From NCBI RefSeq assembly GCF_026420865.1, contig NZ_JAPCWC010000014.1, positions 34,272 through 98,271 of the forward strand: a stretch of 64,000 nucleotides of DNA, read 5' to 3'. Of the stretch, positions 25,404 to 34,266 are shown in pieces (the stretch's first letter is position 1; each line of letters starts with the position of its first letter). A program made the position numbers and the translations under genes. This DNA is from Novosphingobium clariflavum. Its GTDB lineage: Bacteria; Pseudomonadota; Alphaproteobacteria; Sphingomonadales; Sphingomonadaceae. Under the pieces are notes generated by a model. The model did not search any database. It saw only the letters and a list, made by a program, of their open reading frames with translations, and was not told the origin of the DNA.

Positions 25404-28400
25404 TGCGCAATTTTCTCTGCTGGGATCCCGGTGCCGTCCGCCAGGTGATCAATCCATTCGCCGAGCATATCAGCGATAGCCTTTTCCGCGCGGTGCACAG
25501 CGACTGGGACCTCAAGGTCAGCCCGCAGGTCGGCAAGTCGTTCCAAGAGATCGGCGAGGCCTCGTGGGCGGACATGACGCCGCCGGCCTTTCTCGCGGAT
25601 TTTCTGCGTGAGGACCGACCGCATGCACTGGCGGCCATCCTCGGCGAAACGGGCTCGGGTAAGTCGCATCTCGTTCACTGGATGCGGCTCAACATCAAGC
25701 CGACCAGGGAGAGGGTCGTCCTGGTGGTGCGCAAGTCGGGCACGTCGCTGCGCAACATCGTCAAGATGATCATCGCCGAATTGCCCGCCGAGCAGCAGGC
25801 GAGTTTCCTCGAAACGCTGCAATCGGCGGGCGATGGAACGCAAAGCCGGGCAGACCAGAAGCAGCAATTGCTCAACGATCTCGCGCAGGTGATCCGCGAG
25901 GAGGTCCTGCCGACGGACGCCGACGAGATCGAGGAGGGGCTTGCGAGCAGCCTGCCCGATCTGTTCCAAGATCCGCATATGCGCAAAGCGCATTTCCTCG
26001 GCGACAACACCGTCATCGCCGAAATCGTCGACCACATCTTTGCGCCGTCCAACGCGAAGGATCGTCCCGATCAACGCCGCGTCTTCGTCGAGAGTGACTT
26101 GCCGCTTGGCGGCATGGACTTCGCACATGCCTCGCGCCTTGCACGAGACGCCATCGACCTCATCGAACTCGACCCCGCAGTACACCTTCCGCTCGCGATC
26201 CGGATCATCAACCGCAATCTTGATCGCGCCGTAGCGCGAACCTTGAGTTTCTCTGGAGACCGGGTCGAGGAACTGATGACCCGTTTGCGCACCTACCTCA
26301 AGTCGCAGGGCCAGGAACTCGTCCTTCTCGTGGAGGAATTCGCGCGCCTTCAAGGCATCGACCGCGCGCTACTGCAGGCAATCACTTCACAGGGCGACGA
26401 GCGCCAGTGCAAGATGCGAACAGCGATCGCGGTCACCACGGGCTTTTTCCAGAGCGTGGCCGAGACTGCCTATATGCGTACGACCCATATAGTCGATATG
26501 GATCGGTCCGCTGGCCGGGCCGAGGGTCGGTCGGTCACTAAGGCTTCGCTCAGCCAGTTCACCGCGCGCTATCTCAACGCCGTACGGCTTGGCCGGGACG
26601 GCATCACCCAGTGGAGCGACGCCGCGGCACCTGGCGAAAGCCCGCGCTCCAAGTGCGACATGTGCATCCATCAGACCGAATGCCACGCCGTATTCGGTGA
26701 GGTCGACGGCTATGGCCTCTATCCATTTACCCCCGACGCCTTGTGGAACGCCGCGTCGCGTGCCGATGCTTCGATGCCGGAACGGCTCAACCCTCGCGTC
26801 CTTCAGAACGACCTGCTCGTCGAGGTGCTCGACAATTTCGGCCCCGAAATCGCGACCGGCACATTTCCGCCGTTCAAGCTTCTCGAGAAGCTCGGCGGCA
26901 TCACGGCCCTCCCTGCCGTCGCTCAAGCCGAACTGCGCAATCGCAATCCGCAGAATTACCAGCGCTGGGCATCCTTTCTCGAACTCTATGATGGCACCGG
27001 CACGATCGCCAATCTCGACGAGCGCCTTCGCGCAGCGTTCGAGGTTCCCGAGATTCCGGGCGCCGACGCGGCGAAGCCGAACCAGCCAACGGCCGATACG
27101 CCGACGCTTGAAGCGCCGCAGCGTAACGTTGCCAGCAAGGAAGACCTGCTTATCGAGCAATGGATCGGCGGGCAGGGGCTGGACCAATCCATTGCAAACA
27201 ATCTCAGATTGCTGGTCTATTCGGCCGTCTCCAATGCCATAGATTGGGACATGGTCGGGCTGGCCAAGGCGAGTTTCGTCGGTCGAACCGGTAAGGCGTT
27301 CCAAACAGCGAGCATCAGCTTCGATCGCCAAACGACGCAGGTGCGCACCGACCTGCAGGTCAAGCTCGTTATCCCGGGTACTCTTGTGCAGCCCGAAACG
27401 GCGGCAGCGGCCCTCCAGGGGGTGTTGCGCGCCAGCAAGGATCAGTTCCGATGGGAGTTCCCCAACGGCGAAAAGATGCTCGGCGCCTTCCTCGATTGCG
27501 TGGAGATCTGGGCGAAGGATGTCGAGGCGCAATTGCGCGACATCTGCCAGCCTACGCCGCAGTGGAACCAGGCGGCGGCGGCGGTCGAACTCCTCTGCAT
27601 CGGCGCGGCGATCGGCGGCAAGATCAAGCCCGACGCGAAGATCGCCGACATGATCGACGCAGCGTTCAGCGCACAATGGGCAAGCGAGTGCGCGAGCACG
27701 GCACCCGAGATGAAGGCGCTGTACGACAAGCTGACAAGACAACGCGAAAAGCTGGTGGGAATCGCGCAATCCCAAATGTCGAGCATGAAGGGCGGCCGAG
27801 CCGGTGCAATGCTCAATCCAGGCCGTATCCTCGGGCCCATCCGTGAATTTCGTCAGGCCAAATGGCAGTTGCGTCTTCAGCCCCCCGATGGTGAGACACA
27901 AGAGCCCGCCAAACTCTATCGTGAGACGAGGGACGCGCTCCCCACGGCAGCGAACTCCGAGATGGCGGTCCGCAAATCCTGGCTCAATGCGATGCAAGAC
28001 GCGTTCGGCGCGACTGCTACGCGCGCATCTATCGTAACGGCGCTCGATGCAGCGCAGCAGGCCGTGGCTGAGGCCGGTATCGGCACCAGCACCACGGGAC
28101 GCGTTTTGACCGACGCGCTCGACCGCTTCAGGACCGTATATTTCGATGACTCGATGGCAGCCGCACGGGCACTTGGCAGCGAAGGCGATGCGGTTGCCGC
28201 GCTTCCTCATTTTGGTCGAGGCCGGCGCGGCGCGGTCGATGCGGGGACCGCTCTAGTCGCCGCGGCGCAGGCCTTTCTCGATACCGTTGACGACAATATC
28301 GGAGCGACCAGCCAGAGTCTCGACGCCAAGCACGGCGCAGTGGCGGCCAGTCTCAATCAGATCGATACAGCGCTTACCGCGATCGAAGCCGATTTGATCG

Positions 28401-28441
28401 CGATGGCGACGATTGACGGGGAGCAAGCCGATGCTGCTTGA
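25400..28441 (+). CDS. dpdH: DpdH, large P-loop ATPase
   Basis: A 1013-residue protein. Residues 82-89 are a Walker A motif (GETGSGKS) and ELVLLVEEFARLQ (~residues 305-317) is a Walker B-like strand. A cysteine group (KCDMCIHQTEC, ~418) could bind zinc. The C-terminal half is helical with possible coiled coils. The size, ATPase core and place between dpdG and dpdI fit DpdH, which probably powers the restriction complex. It overlaps dpdG by ATGA and dpdI by 11 bases. Confidence 0.82.
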   Translation: MMRNFLCWDPGAVRQVINPFAEHISDSLFRAVHSDWDLKVSPQVGKSFQEIGEASWADMTPPAFLADFLREDRPHALAAILGETGSGKSHLVHWMRLNIKPTRERVVLVVRKSGTSLRNIVKMIIAELPAEQQASFLETLQSAGDGTQSRADQKQQLLNDLAQVIREEVLPTDADEIEEGLASSLPDLFQDPHMRKAHFLGDNTVIAEIVDHIFAPSNAKDRPDQRRVFVESDLPLGGMDFAHASRLARDAIDLIELDPAVHLPLAIRIINRNLDRAVARTLSFSGDRVEELMTRLRTYLKSQGQELVLLVEEFARLQGIDRALLQAITSQGDERQCKMRTAIAVTTGFFQSVAETAYMRTTHIVDMDRSAGRAEGRSVTKASLSQFTARYLNAVRLGRDGITQWSDAAAPGESPRSKCDMCIHQTECHAVFGEVDGYGLYPFTPDALWNAASRADASMPERLNPRVLQNDLLVEVLDNFGPEIATGTFPPFKLLEKLGGITALPAVAQAELRNRNPQNYQRWASFLELYDGTGTIANLDERLRAAFEVPEIPGADAAKPNQPTADTPTLEAPQRNVASKEDLLIEQWIGGQGLDQSIANNLRLLVYSAVSNAIDWDMVGLAKASFVGRTGKAFQTASISFDRQTTQVRTDLQVKLVIPGTLVQPETAAAALQGVLRASKDQFRWEFPNGEKMLGAFLDCVEIWAKDVEAQLRDICQPTPQWNQAAAAVELLCIGAAIGGKIKPDAKIADMIDAAFSAQWASECASTAPEMKALYDKLTRQREKLVGIAQSQMSSMKGGRAGAMLNPGRILGPIREFRQAKWQLRLQPPDGETQEPAKLYRETRDALPTAANSEMAVRKSWLNAMQDAFGATATRASIVTALDAAQQAVAEAGIGTSTTGRVLTDALDRFRTVYFDDSMAAARALGSEGDAVAALPHFGRGRRGAVDAGTALVAAAQAFLDTVDDNIGATSQSLDAKHGAVAASLNQIDTALTAIEADLIAMATIDGEQADAA

Positions 28442-29144
28442 CCGCGCCGCCACGCTCGCAACCAAGATCAACACCTACCAGAAGCTCAAGAATAGCGCCG
28501 CCGAAGCCGAACAGTTCGGTACGCGCGCGAAGCAGTTCGAGACCGCTTCGCTGCTTATGGCGAGGCTTCGCGAGACGCTGACCGCCCTTGCGGATGCCGG
28601 TGTTCGGGTCGATTTTCAGCCAAGCGACGGCCTCGGCTATGCCGCCAAGGCACGCACGTTGCGCGAAGCGATCAAGGAGGATCCAGCAAAGGTCAACGAC
28701 CCGCCGTTCGACATCAAGCACGCCTTTACTGACCGTCTCAACAGTATCGCCAGCGCGGGGCATAAGGCGGCGAGTGCTGCGTGGAAAACCTATGTCGATA
28801 AGCGTGCCGCCTTTGGCGCCGATGACGTCTTGAGTGCGCTCGGCCAGGTGCCGCAATTTCGGGTGAGCGTCGCCAAGATACGGCAGATCCGAAGCGAGGT
28901 AGCGACCTTTGGTGCCAGCCTGCCTGCTGACCCCAAGGCGGCGATCGCCAGTCTCGACACGCTCGTCAGCCAGCACGAGGCGGCATGGAACACTCTTGCG
29001 GCGTCCGATATCCCATCAGGCGTCGTCGCCTTCATTCGCGCCGCAGCCAATAGCGAGGCCCTTTTAAGCGCTTATACGTCCGAAGTGCAGACGTGGCTCG
29101 AAAGCCGCAACTTGCTCGGCGCGTTCCGCATCAAGCTGAGGTAG
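28431..29144 (+). CDS. dpdI: DpdI, helical Dpd protein
   Basis: A 237-residue, almost wholly helical protein starting MLLDRAATLATKINTYQKLK, with Ala/Lys/Glu-rich heptads suggesting coiled coils. It has no catalytic motif, signal peptide or membrane segment. It overlaps the end of dpdH, with GGGGAGC ~9 bases upstream of the ATG. Position and size match DpdI, whose function is unknown. A structural partner of DpdH is plausible given the overlap. Confidence 0.7.
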   Translation: MLLDRAATLATKINTYQKLKNSAAEAEQFGTRAKQFETASLLMARLRETLTALADAGVRVDFQPSDGLGYAAKARTLREAIKEDPAKVNDPPFDIKHAFTDRLNSIASAGHKAASAAWKTYVDKRAAFGADDVLSALGQVPQFRVSVAKIRQIRSEVATFGASLPADPKAAIASLDTLVSQHEAAWNTLAASDIPSGVVAFIRAAANSEALLSAYTSEVQTWLESRNLLGAFRIKLR

Positions 29145-29152
29145 GCGCAATC

Positions 29153-32100
29153 ATGCCTGTGTCTAACCATGCCCTCGCGGTGCTCGACCGCATTGAAGCC
29201 ATTGAGATGCGCTCCCTCGAATGGGGGTTCACCGATGGCGCTCTGAGCGAGGATGAAGCCTTCGATCTCGGCGATCTGGTCTGCGCGGCGGCAGGAGTAA
29301 GTGGCACTGACGGGCAGGATCTCGTCGAGGAACTGATCGATGCCAAGCTAATCTTTGAGATGGCGAGCGTCGGCGGCGACGTCCGTATCCGGTCGCGCTT
29401 TGCCGAGATGATGCGGCTGCTGGCTGCCAACCGGCAACTCTTCCCCAACAAGCCCTGGCAGGGTGCGCCGTCGCTCGTCGCCGACTTTCGGGTGGATTGC
29501 CGGCCGCGACGCTTTCCCGAGCGACGGCGTTTGCCCGCCGATATCCTCGCCGAGCATGCATCAGTGCTGGGCGGGTCACAACTGCGTGAGGACCTCTGGC
29601 GGACGCTGACCTCGCGCGACGGAATGAAGCTTGCCGGCTTTCAGGAGCGCGCGGCGCTGCGTCTGTCGGCCGCGACGGACGATGGCGGCACAATCGTCAC
29701 CGCTGGCACCGGCAGTGGCAAGACCATCGCCTTCTACCTGCCCGGAATGATCCGCATTGGTGAAGCGATCGATGCCGATCATTGGGTCAAAGCGATCGCG
29801 ATCTACCCGCGAATTGAGCTGCTCAAGGACCAGTTTGCCGAAGCGTTTCGCATGGCGCGGACGATTGATCAGACGCTTGCCGCGCACGGGCGCCGGCCGC
29901 TGATCATCGGTGCCTTGTTCGGCAAGACACCGACCCGTGCGACCCGGCAGGAACTGATCGATAAGAGTTGGGTTCGGCGCGGCGAGGACTTTGTCTGCCC
30001 CTGGATGCGCTGTCCGCGCTGCGACGACGAGCTCGTCTGGCGCGGCGTTGATATCGCCGCGACCACCGAGCGGCTGGCCTGTGTTCAACCCGCCTGCGGC
30101 CAAATGATCGGCGACGACCAGATCGTGCTGACCCGGACCCGGTTGCAGCGCATTCCGCCCGACATCCTGTTCACCACGACCGAGATTCTGAACCAGCGCC
30201 TGTCCGATCACTGGATGCGCGGTCTGTTCGGCGTCGGTCTCCCGCTCGGGCGCAAGCCATTGCTGGCCCTGCTCGACGAAGTGCACACCTATGAGGGTGG
30301 AACCGGCGCGCAGGCCGCGCTGACGCTCCGGCGATGGCGGCATTTGCTGGCGGCACCGATCTCCTGGGTCGGTCTCTCCGCCACGCTAGGCGATGCGGCG
30401 CGCTTCTTTTCTGATCTGACCGGCGCGGCCTTGGACGACGTGGTCGAGATCACGCCGACGCTCGAAGAGTTCGAGGAACAGGGCGCCGAATATCAAATCC
30501 TGCTACGTGGCGACCCGGCGTCGCGCGCGTCGCTGCTCTCGACGACGATCCAGACCTCGATGCTGCTGCCCCGGCTGCTCGATCCGCCCGGCGCGACCAA
30601 CGTGTCAGGCACCTTTGGCCGGCGCGCCTTTCTTTTCACCGATGACCTCGACGTCACCAATCGCCTCTACGACGATCTGCGCGACGCCGAGGCATTCACG
30701 ATTTTCGGTCGACCCGATGCGGCGCGGATGCCCCTTGCGAACATCCGCCGGGCCGGTCCCGATGCCGCGGTTCGCGATGTCGAGGGCCAGCGCTGGCGGA
30801 TCTGCGAGGACATCGGCCATCCGCTCGATCGCCGCCTGGTCGTCGGGCGGACCACCTCACAGGACGCCGGAGTCAATCAATCGGCCAATATCGTGGTTGC
30901 GACTGCTGCGCTTGAGGTCGGGTTCAACGACCCGCTCGTCGGCGCGGTCATCCAGCACAAGGCGCCGCGCAGCATGGCGTCGTTCCTGCAGCGCAAGGGA
31001 CGCGCCGGCCGCGATCGCGCGATGCGCCCGATCACGCTCACTGTCCTGTCGGACTATGGCCGCGACCGCGCTTTCTACCAAGCGTTCGAGCATCTGTTCG
31101 ATCCCTCGCTCGAGCCGCAATATCTCCCGATCCGCAATCCGTATGTGATGAAGATTCAGGCTGTCTTCGCGTTGTTCGATTGGCTGGCAGCGACCACCGT
31201 GGGCTATGAGAAGGCCTGGCAGTGGAACCTCCTCAGCCGCCCGCTGCCGCAGGCGAGCCCCGCCGAGCGTGCCGTTCTCGATCGCACCCGCGCTAAGCTG
31301 ACCCAGTTGGTGCAAGGCGACGCCGCCACCATCGACGATCTGCGCAGCTATCTGATGGGAGCGCTCGGGATCGACCGACCGGCGGCCGAAACATTGCTCT
31401 GGGAAGCGCCGCGCTCGCTTCTGCTCGAGGCGGTGCCGACGTTGGTCCGGCGGCTGTTCCGTGGCTGGCAACTCGCGATCCCAAATGCCGGCGCGACGCT
31501 TGATCTGCAGGTCGATCACCATCCGCTGCCCGATTTCGTCCCGCGCAACCTGTTCAGCGACCTGAGCTTGCCGGAAGTGCGGGTCATCATCCCGCCCGCG
31601 ACGGTCAATCACGAGGAACGAGTCGAACAGATGCCGATCCTCCAGGCGCTGAATCAATTCGTACCGGGACGCGTGACCCGCCGCTTCGCACATGAGCGCG
31701 GCGCACTGTCGCACTGGATTCCGGTCGATCCAGCGTTTCCCGAGCAGGATCGCCGGATCAGCGACTACGCGCCCGAACATGAGTTCGTCGGCAGCTTTAC
31801 CGGCAGCCTCAATGATCATGTCGGCGGAGCGCCGCTCCTGGTCTTCCGACCATGGACCGTGCGCCTCGAACGTGCCGCCCGCACCGAGGCGCTGCCGAGC
31901 AGCAACGCCCAACTCGTCTGGCAATCTGACATCGTCGCCAATGGCGATGCCCTCGGCGTGCCGGTCCCGACGCGGTCGGAATGGCGCCACCATGTCCGCG
32001 CCATCGACTTCCATCTGCACCGGTTCCGCTCGAGTGTCAGTGTCCGGCGCTTCGCCGGGACGGCGCGGGCGAATGTCCGAACGTTACAGGACGATTTTCC

Positions 32101-33739
32101 CGTCACGCTGACCTTCACCAGCAATGACGATCGACCCGCCGCGGTCGGCTTCGAACTTGAGGTCGACGGATTCCGGCTCGATCTCGCCTTGCCGCATGCC
32201 GACATGCTGAACGGTGATCGCTTGCCGCCCGATGTCTTCGCCGCAAGCAAACTCGCCTATGTTCGCGACCTGATCCGGCTGGACCCGGAACTGCCCGACG
32301 ACCTAAACCAGTTTCAGCGCGAATGGTTGGTCCAGTTCCTGTTGTCGGCATTGCTTGCCGATGCTGCGACCAACAATCGGCCGCTTGCCGAGACGATCGC
32401 CGACCTTCTTGACGACGACCGGATCGAAAGCGTGTTCGGTGCTGTCATGGACGATGTGTTCGGCACGATGCCGCCGACGCCGCCCGACAGCGACGATACG
32501 CGAGATGGCGATGCCGACGATGATGCCGATGGTAATGGCGGGTATCCCGCTGGCGGATCTTCTGGCGCCGGTGCGGCAGGCGGTGGAGGGCGCTTGCAGC
32601 AGGCGCTGCTCCAGCAACTCGGCCGTCCGGTCGTCCGGGACCGGTTGCGCGCGCTTGCCGCGCAACTGGTCGCGGTCGATCCCGCGATGTTCAGCGCCTG
32701 GCTTCGTCGCCTGATCCTCGAAACGCTCGGCGAGGCGATGCTCCAAGCGTGTATCGCCGCAGCACCGCGACAGGCCACCATTGACACCCTGCTCGTCGAT
32801 ATCCGCGATGACGCGACGTCCGATGTCGCAAGCGTCTGGATCAGCGAGACGACACTTGGCGGCGCTGGTGTCCTCGAAGCCTTTGCCGACCGTTTTGCCT
32901 CCGAGCCGCGCCTGTTCTTCTCGGCGCTCAACGCGGCGCTTGCGCCCAGCGACTTGGAGTTGGTCGATGGCAGCTTGCGTGAGATCCTGACCCTCGCCAT
33001 CGACGATGCCGAGGTCAGCGAACAGGTTATGCGACTGCGTGCGACGAACTCGCACGGTGAGCGCGCGATCCTGTGGCGGACGCTCTCGCACACGCTCGCG
33101 CAGCGCGGTGGAATCGATCTGAGCCATGCGCTCTCGGTTTCGCTCAACAACCGCCTGCTGCGCGCCGGCTCGGGTCCCCAACTCGATCGGTTGCTGCTCG
33201 ACCTGCAAACGCACTGGGATGCGACGCAGGACCGATTCGGCATTGCCATCGGCTTGCGCGAATATGCCTATATTGCGAGCCGCGACGCCACTCTTTCGAG
33301 CGCTGTTCGAGCGTTCCTCGCGGCGACACTGCCGGCGGCCGCCATCGCGCATGTAACGGTCCTGTCGGCAATCACGAGCTTGATCTGGCCGCGCGCGAAT
33401 GAAGTGCGCCAGCGCGTTCTGCAGTCCTACCATCCGTTCCGCCAGACGCGTTCGACCGACCCCGCTGTTGTCCGCAATCTGCTGCTCAGCCGGGCGGTCG
33501 CGACGATCGCCGTCAGCGATCCCGATTGGGAGGCCCTGCTAGCAACCGCGTTTGAAGCTCAGGGTACGGCACGGCTCGTTGCCGATGCGGGCGAAGCCCG
33601 GCTGTTCCGCGCCGTCCTCGTTCGCCTCTCGGCGACCCCTGTCAGCGTCGGTGTGCTGCAGTTCTACCCCGCCATCGAGCGGGTCGAACGCGCTGATGGC
33701 AGAATCCTCGCGACGCTGACCCTGAGGGAGCAGGTCTGA
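29153..33739 (+). CDS. dpdJ: DpdJ, giant DEVH helicase
   Basis: A 1528-residue superfamily-2 helicase. TAGTGSGKTIAFY (~residue 183) is Walker A. A four-cysteine zinc knuckle follows (CPWMRCPRC... and CVQPACGQ, ~283-315). LLDEVHTYEG (~375) is motif II, WVGLSATLGDA is motif III and SFLQRKGRAGRDRA (~612) is motif VI, in the style of DEAD/DEAH Lhr- or DrmA-like helicases. Residues ~1110-1150 form an acidic then Gly-rich linker joining the helicase half to a helical C-terminal half. It starts 8 bases after dpdI and overlaps dpdK. DpdJ is part of the presumed restriction machinery. Confidence 0.87.
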   Translation: MPVSNHALAVLDRIEAIEMRSLEWGFTDGALSEDEAFDLGDLVCAAAGVSGTDGQDLVEELIDAKLIFEMASVGGDVRIRSRFAEMMRLLAANRQLFPNKPWQGAPSLVADFRVDCRPRRFPERRRLPADILAEHASVLGGSQLREDLWRTLTSRDGMKLAGFQERAALRLSAATDDGGTIVTAGTGSGKTIAFYLPGMIRIGEAIDADHWVKAIAIYPRIELLKDQFAEAFRMARTIDQTLAAHGRRPLIIGALFGKTPTRATRQELIDKSWVRRGEDFVCPWMRCPRCDDELVWRGVDIAATTERLACVQPACGQMIGDDQIVLTRTRLQRIPPDILFTTTEILNQRLSDHWMRGLFGVGLPLGRKPLLALLDEVHTYEGGTGAQAALTLRRWRHLLAAPISWVGLSATLGDAARFFSDLTGAALDDVVEITPTLEEFEEQGAEYQILLRGDPASRASLLSTTIQTSMLLPRLLDPPGATNVSGTFGRRAFLFTDDLDVTNRLYDDLRDAEAFTIFGRPDAARMPLANIRRAGPDAAVRDVEGQRWRICEDIGHPLDRRLVVGRTTSQDAGVNQSANIVVATAALEVGFNDPLVGAVIQHKAPRSMASFLQRKGRAGRDRAMRPITLTVLSDYGRDRAFYQAFEHLFDPSLEPQYLPIRNPYVMKIQAVFALFDWLAATTVGYEKAWQWNLLSRPLPQASPAERAVLDRTRAKLTQLVQGDAATIDDLRSYLMGALGIDRPAAETLLWEAPRSLLLEAVPTLVRRLFRGWQLAIPNAGATLDLQVDHHPLPDFVPRNLFSDLSLPEVRVIIPPATVNHEERVEQMPILQALNQFVPGRVTRRFAHERGALSHWIPVDPAFPEQDRRISDYAPEHEFVGSFTGSLNDHVGGAPLLVFRPWTVRLERAARTEALPSSNAQLVWQSDIVANGDALGVPVPTRSEWRHHVRAIDFHLHRFRSSVSVRRFAGTARANVRTLQDDFPVTLTFTSNDDRPAAVGFELEVDGFRLDLALPHADMLNGDRLPPDVFAASKLAYVRDLIRLDPELPDDLNQFQREWLVQFLLSALLADAATNNRPLAETIADLLDDDRIESVFGAVMDDVFGTMPPTPPDSDDTRDGDADDDADGNGGYPAGGSSGAGAAGGGGRLQQALLQQLGRPVVRDRLRALAAQLVAVDPAMFSAWLRRLILETLGEAMLQACIAAAPRQATIDTLLVDIRDDATSDVASVWISETTLGGAGVLEAFADRFASEPRLFFSALNAALAPSDLELVDGSLREILTLAIDDAEVSEQVMRLRATNSHGERAILWRTLSHTLAQRGGIDLSHALSVSLNNRLLRAGSGPQLDRLLLDLQTHWDATQDRFGIAIGLREYAYIASRDATLSSAVRAFLAATLPAAAIAHVTVLSAITSLIWPRANEVRQRVLQSYHPFRQTRSTDPAVVRNLLLSRAVATIAVSDPDWEALLATAFEAQGTARLVADAGEARLFRAVLVRLSATPVSVGVLQFYPAIERVERADGRILATLTLREQV

Positions 33740-34266
33740 TGCGCTATCCGTCACGCGATCTCCATGGCCCGACACAGTCGCGGGCAGTCCGCGACCTTTT
33801 TCAAAGCCTGTTCGTCGCCGAACTCATCCATCCCAGCCCGAAGCTGTGGCTGTTCTTCGCCTGGATCAGCGATGTCGAGATCATCGACAATTCTGCGCGC
33901 GAGTTCGCAGCGCTCGAGCCGGATTGGCCGGCGGCGCCGATCCGCTTGTCGCAAGTGCTCCGCGCTTTACTCGCCCGCGGCGTCGAACTTCGGCTGGTGA
34001 TCCGCGCCGACGGCCACAATGACTATTTCATCGCTCGCCTTCAGACGCTCAAGGCGCGCTACGGCGATCAGATCAAATGGACCGTGGAGAAGAGTTTCCA
34101 CGCCAAGGGCCTGCTCGGTGCCGACTACTTCTTGAGCGGTTCGATGAATCTCACGCACAATGGCATTTCGATTAACGGCGAACATCTCGTACTGCGGACC
34201 GACCCGGCGGCGGTCGCCGAGCAATCGATCGAGCTTGAATCGCGCTGGGAAGGCCAGATGGCATGA
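33739..34266 (+). CDS. dpdK: DpdK, phospholipase D-like nuclease
   Basis: A 175-residue phospholipase D-superfamily protein with one HKD-type motif: His121 and Lys123 in FHAKGLLGADYFLSGSMNLTHNG, with the GSxN element at ~134. One motif per chain implies a dimeric active site, as in Nuc and BfiI-type endonucleases. It is the best candidate for the enzyme that cuts unmodified DNA. It overlaps dpdJ by one base and dpdD by ATGA. Confidence 0.87.
   Translation: MRYPSRDLHGPTQSRAVRDLFQSLFVAELIHPSPKLWLFFAWISDVEIIDNSAREFAALEPDWPAAPIRLSQVLRALLARGVELRLVIRADGHNDYFIARLQTLKARYGDQIKWTVEKSFHAKGLLGADYFLSGSMNLTHNGISINGEHLVLRTDPAAVAEQSIELESRWEGQMA

Noticed and set aside
26387..28210. A 607-residue minus-strand open frame inside dpdH
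   Set aside because: Shadow of DpdH codons. No ribosome-binding site, no domain, and it would interrupt a tightly overlapping operon.
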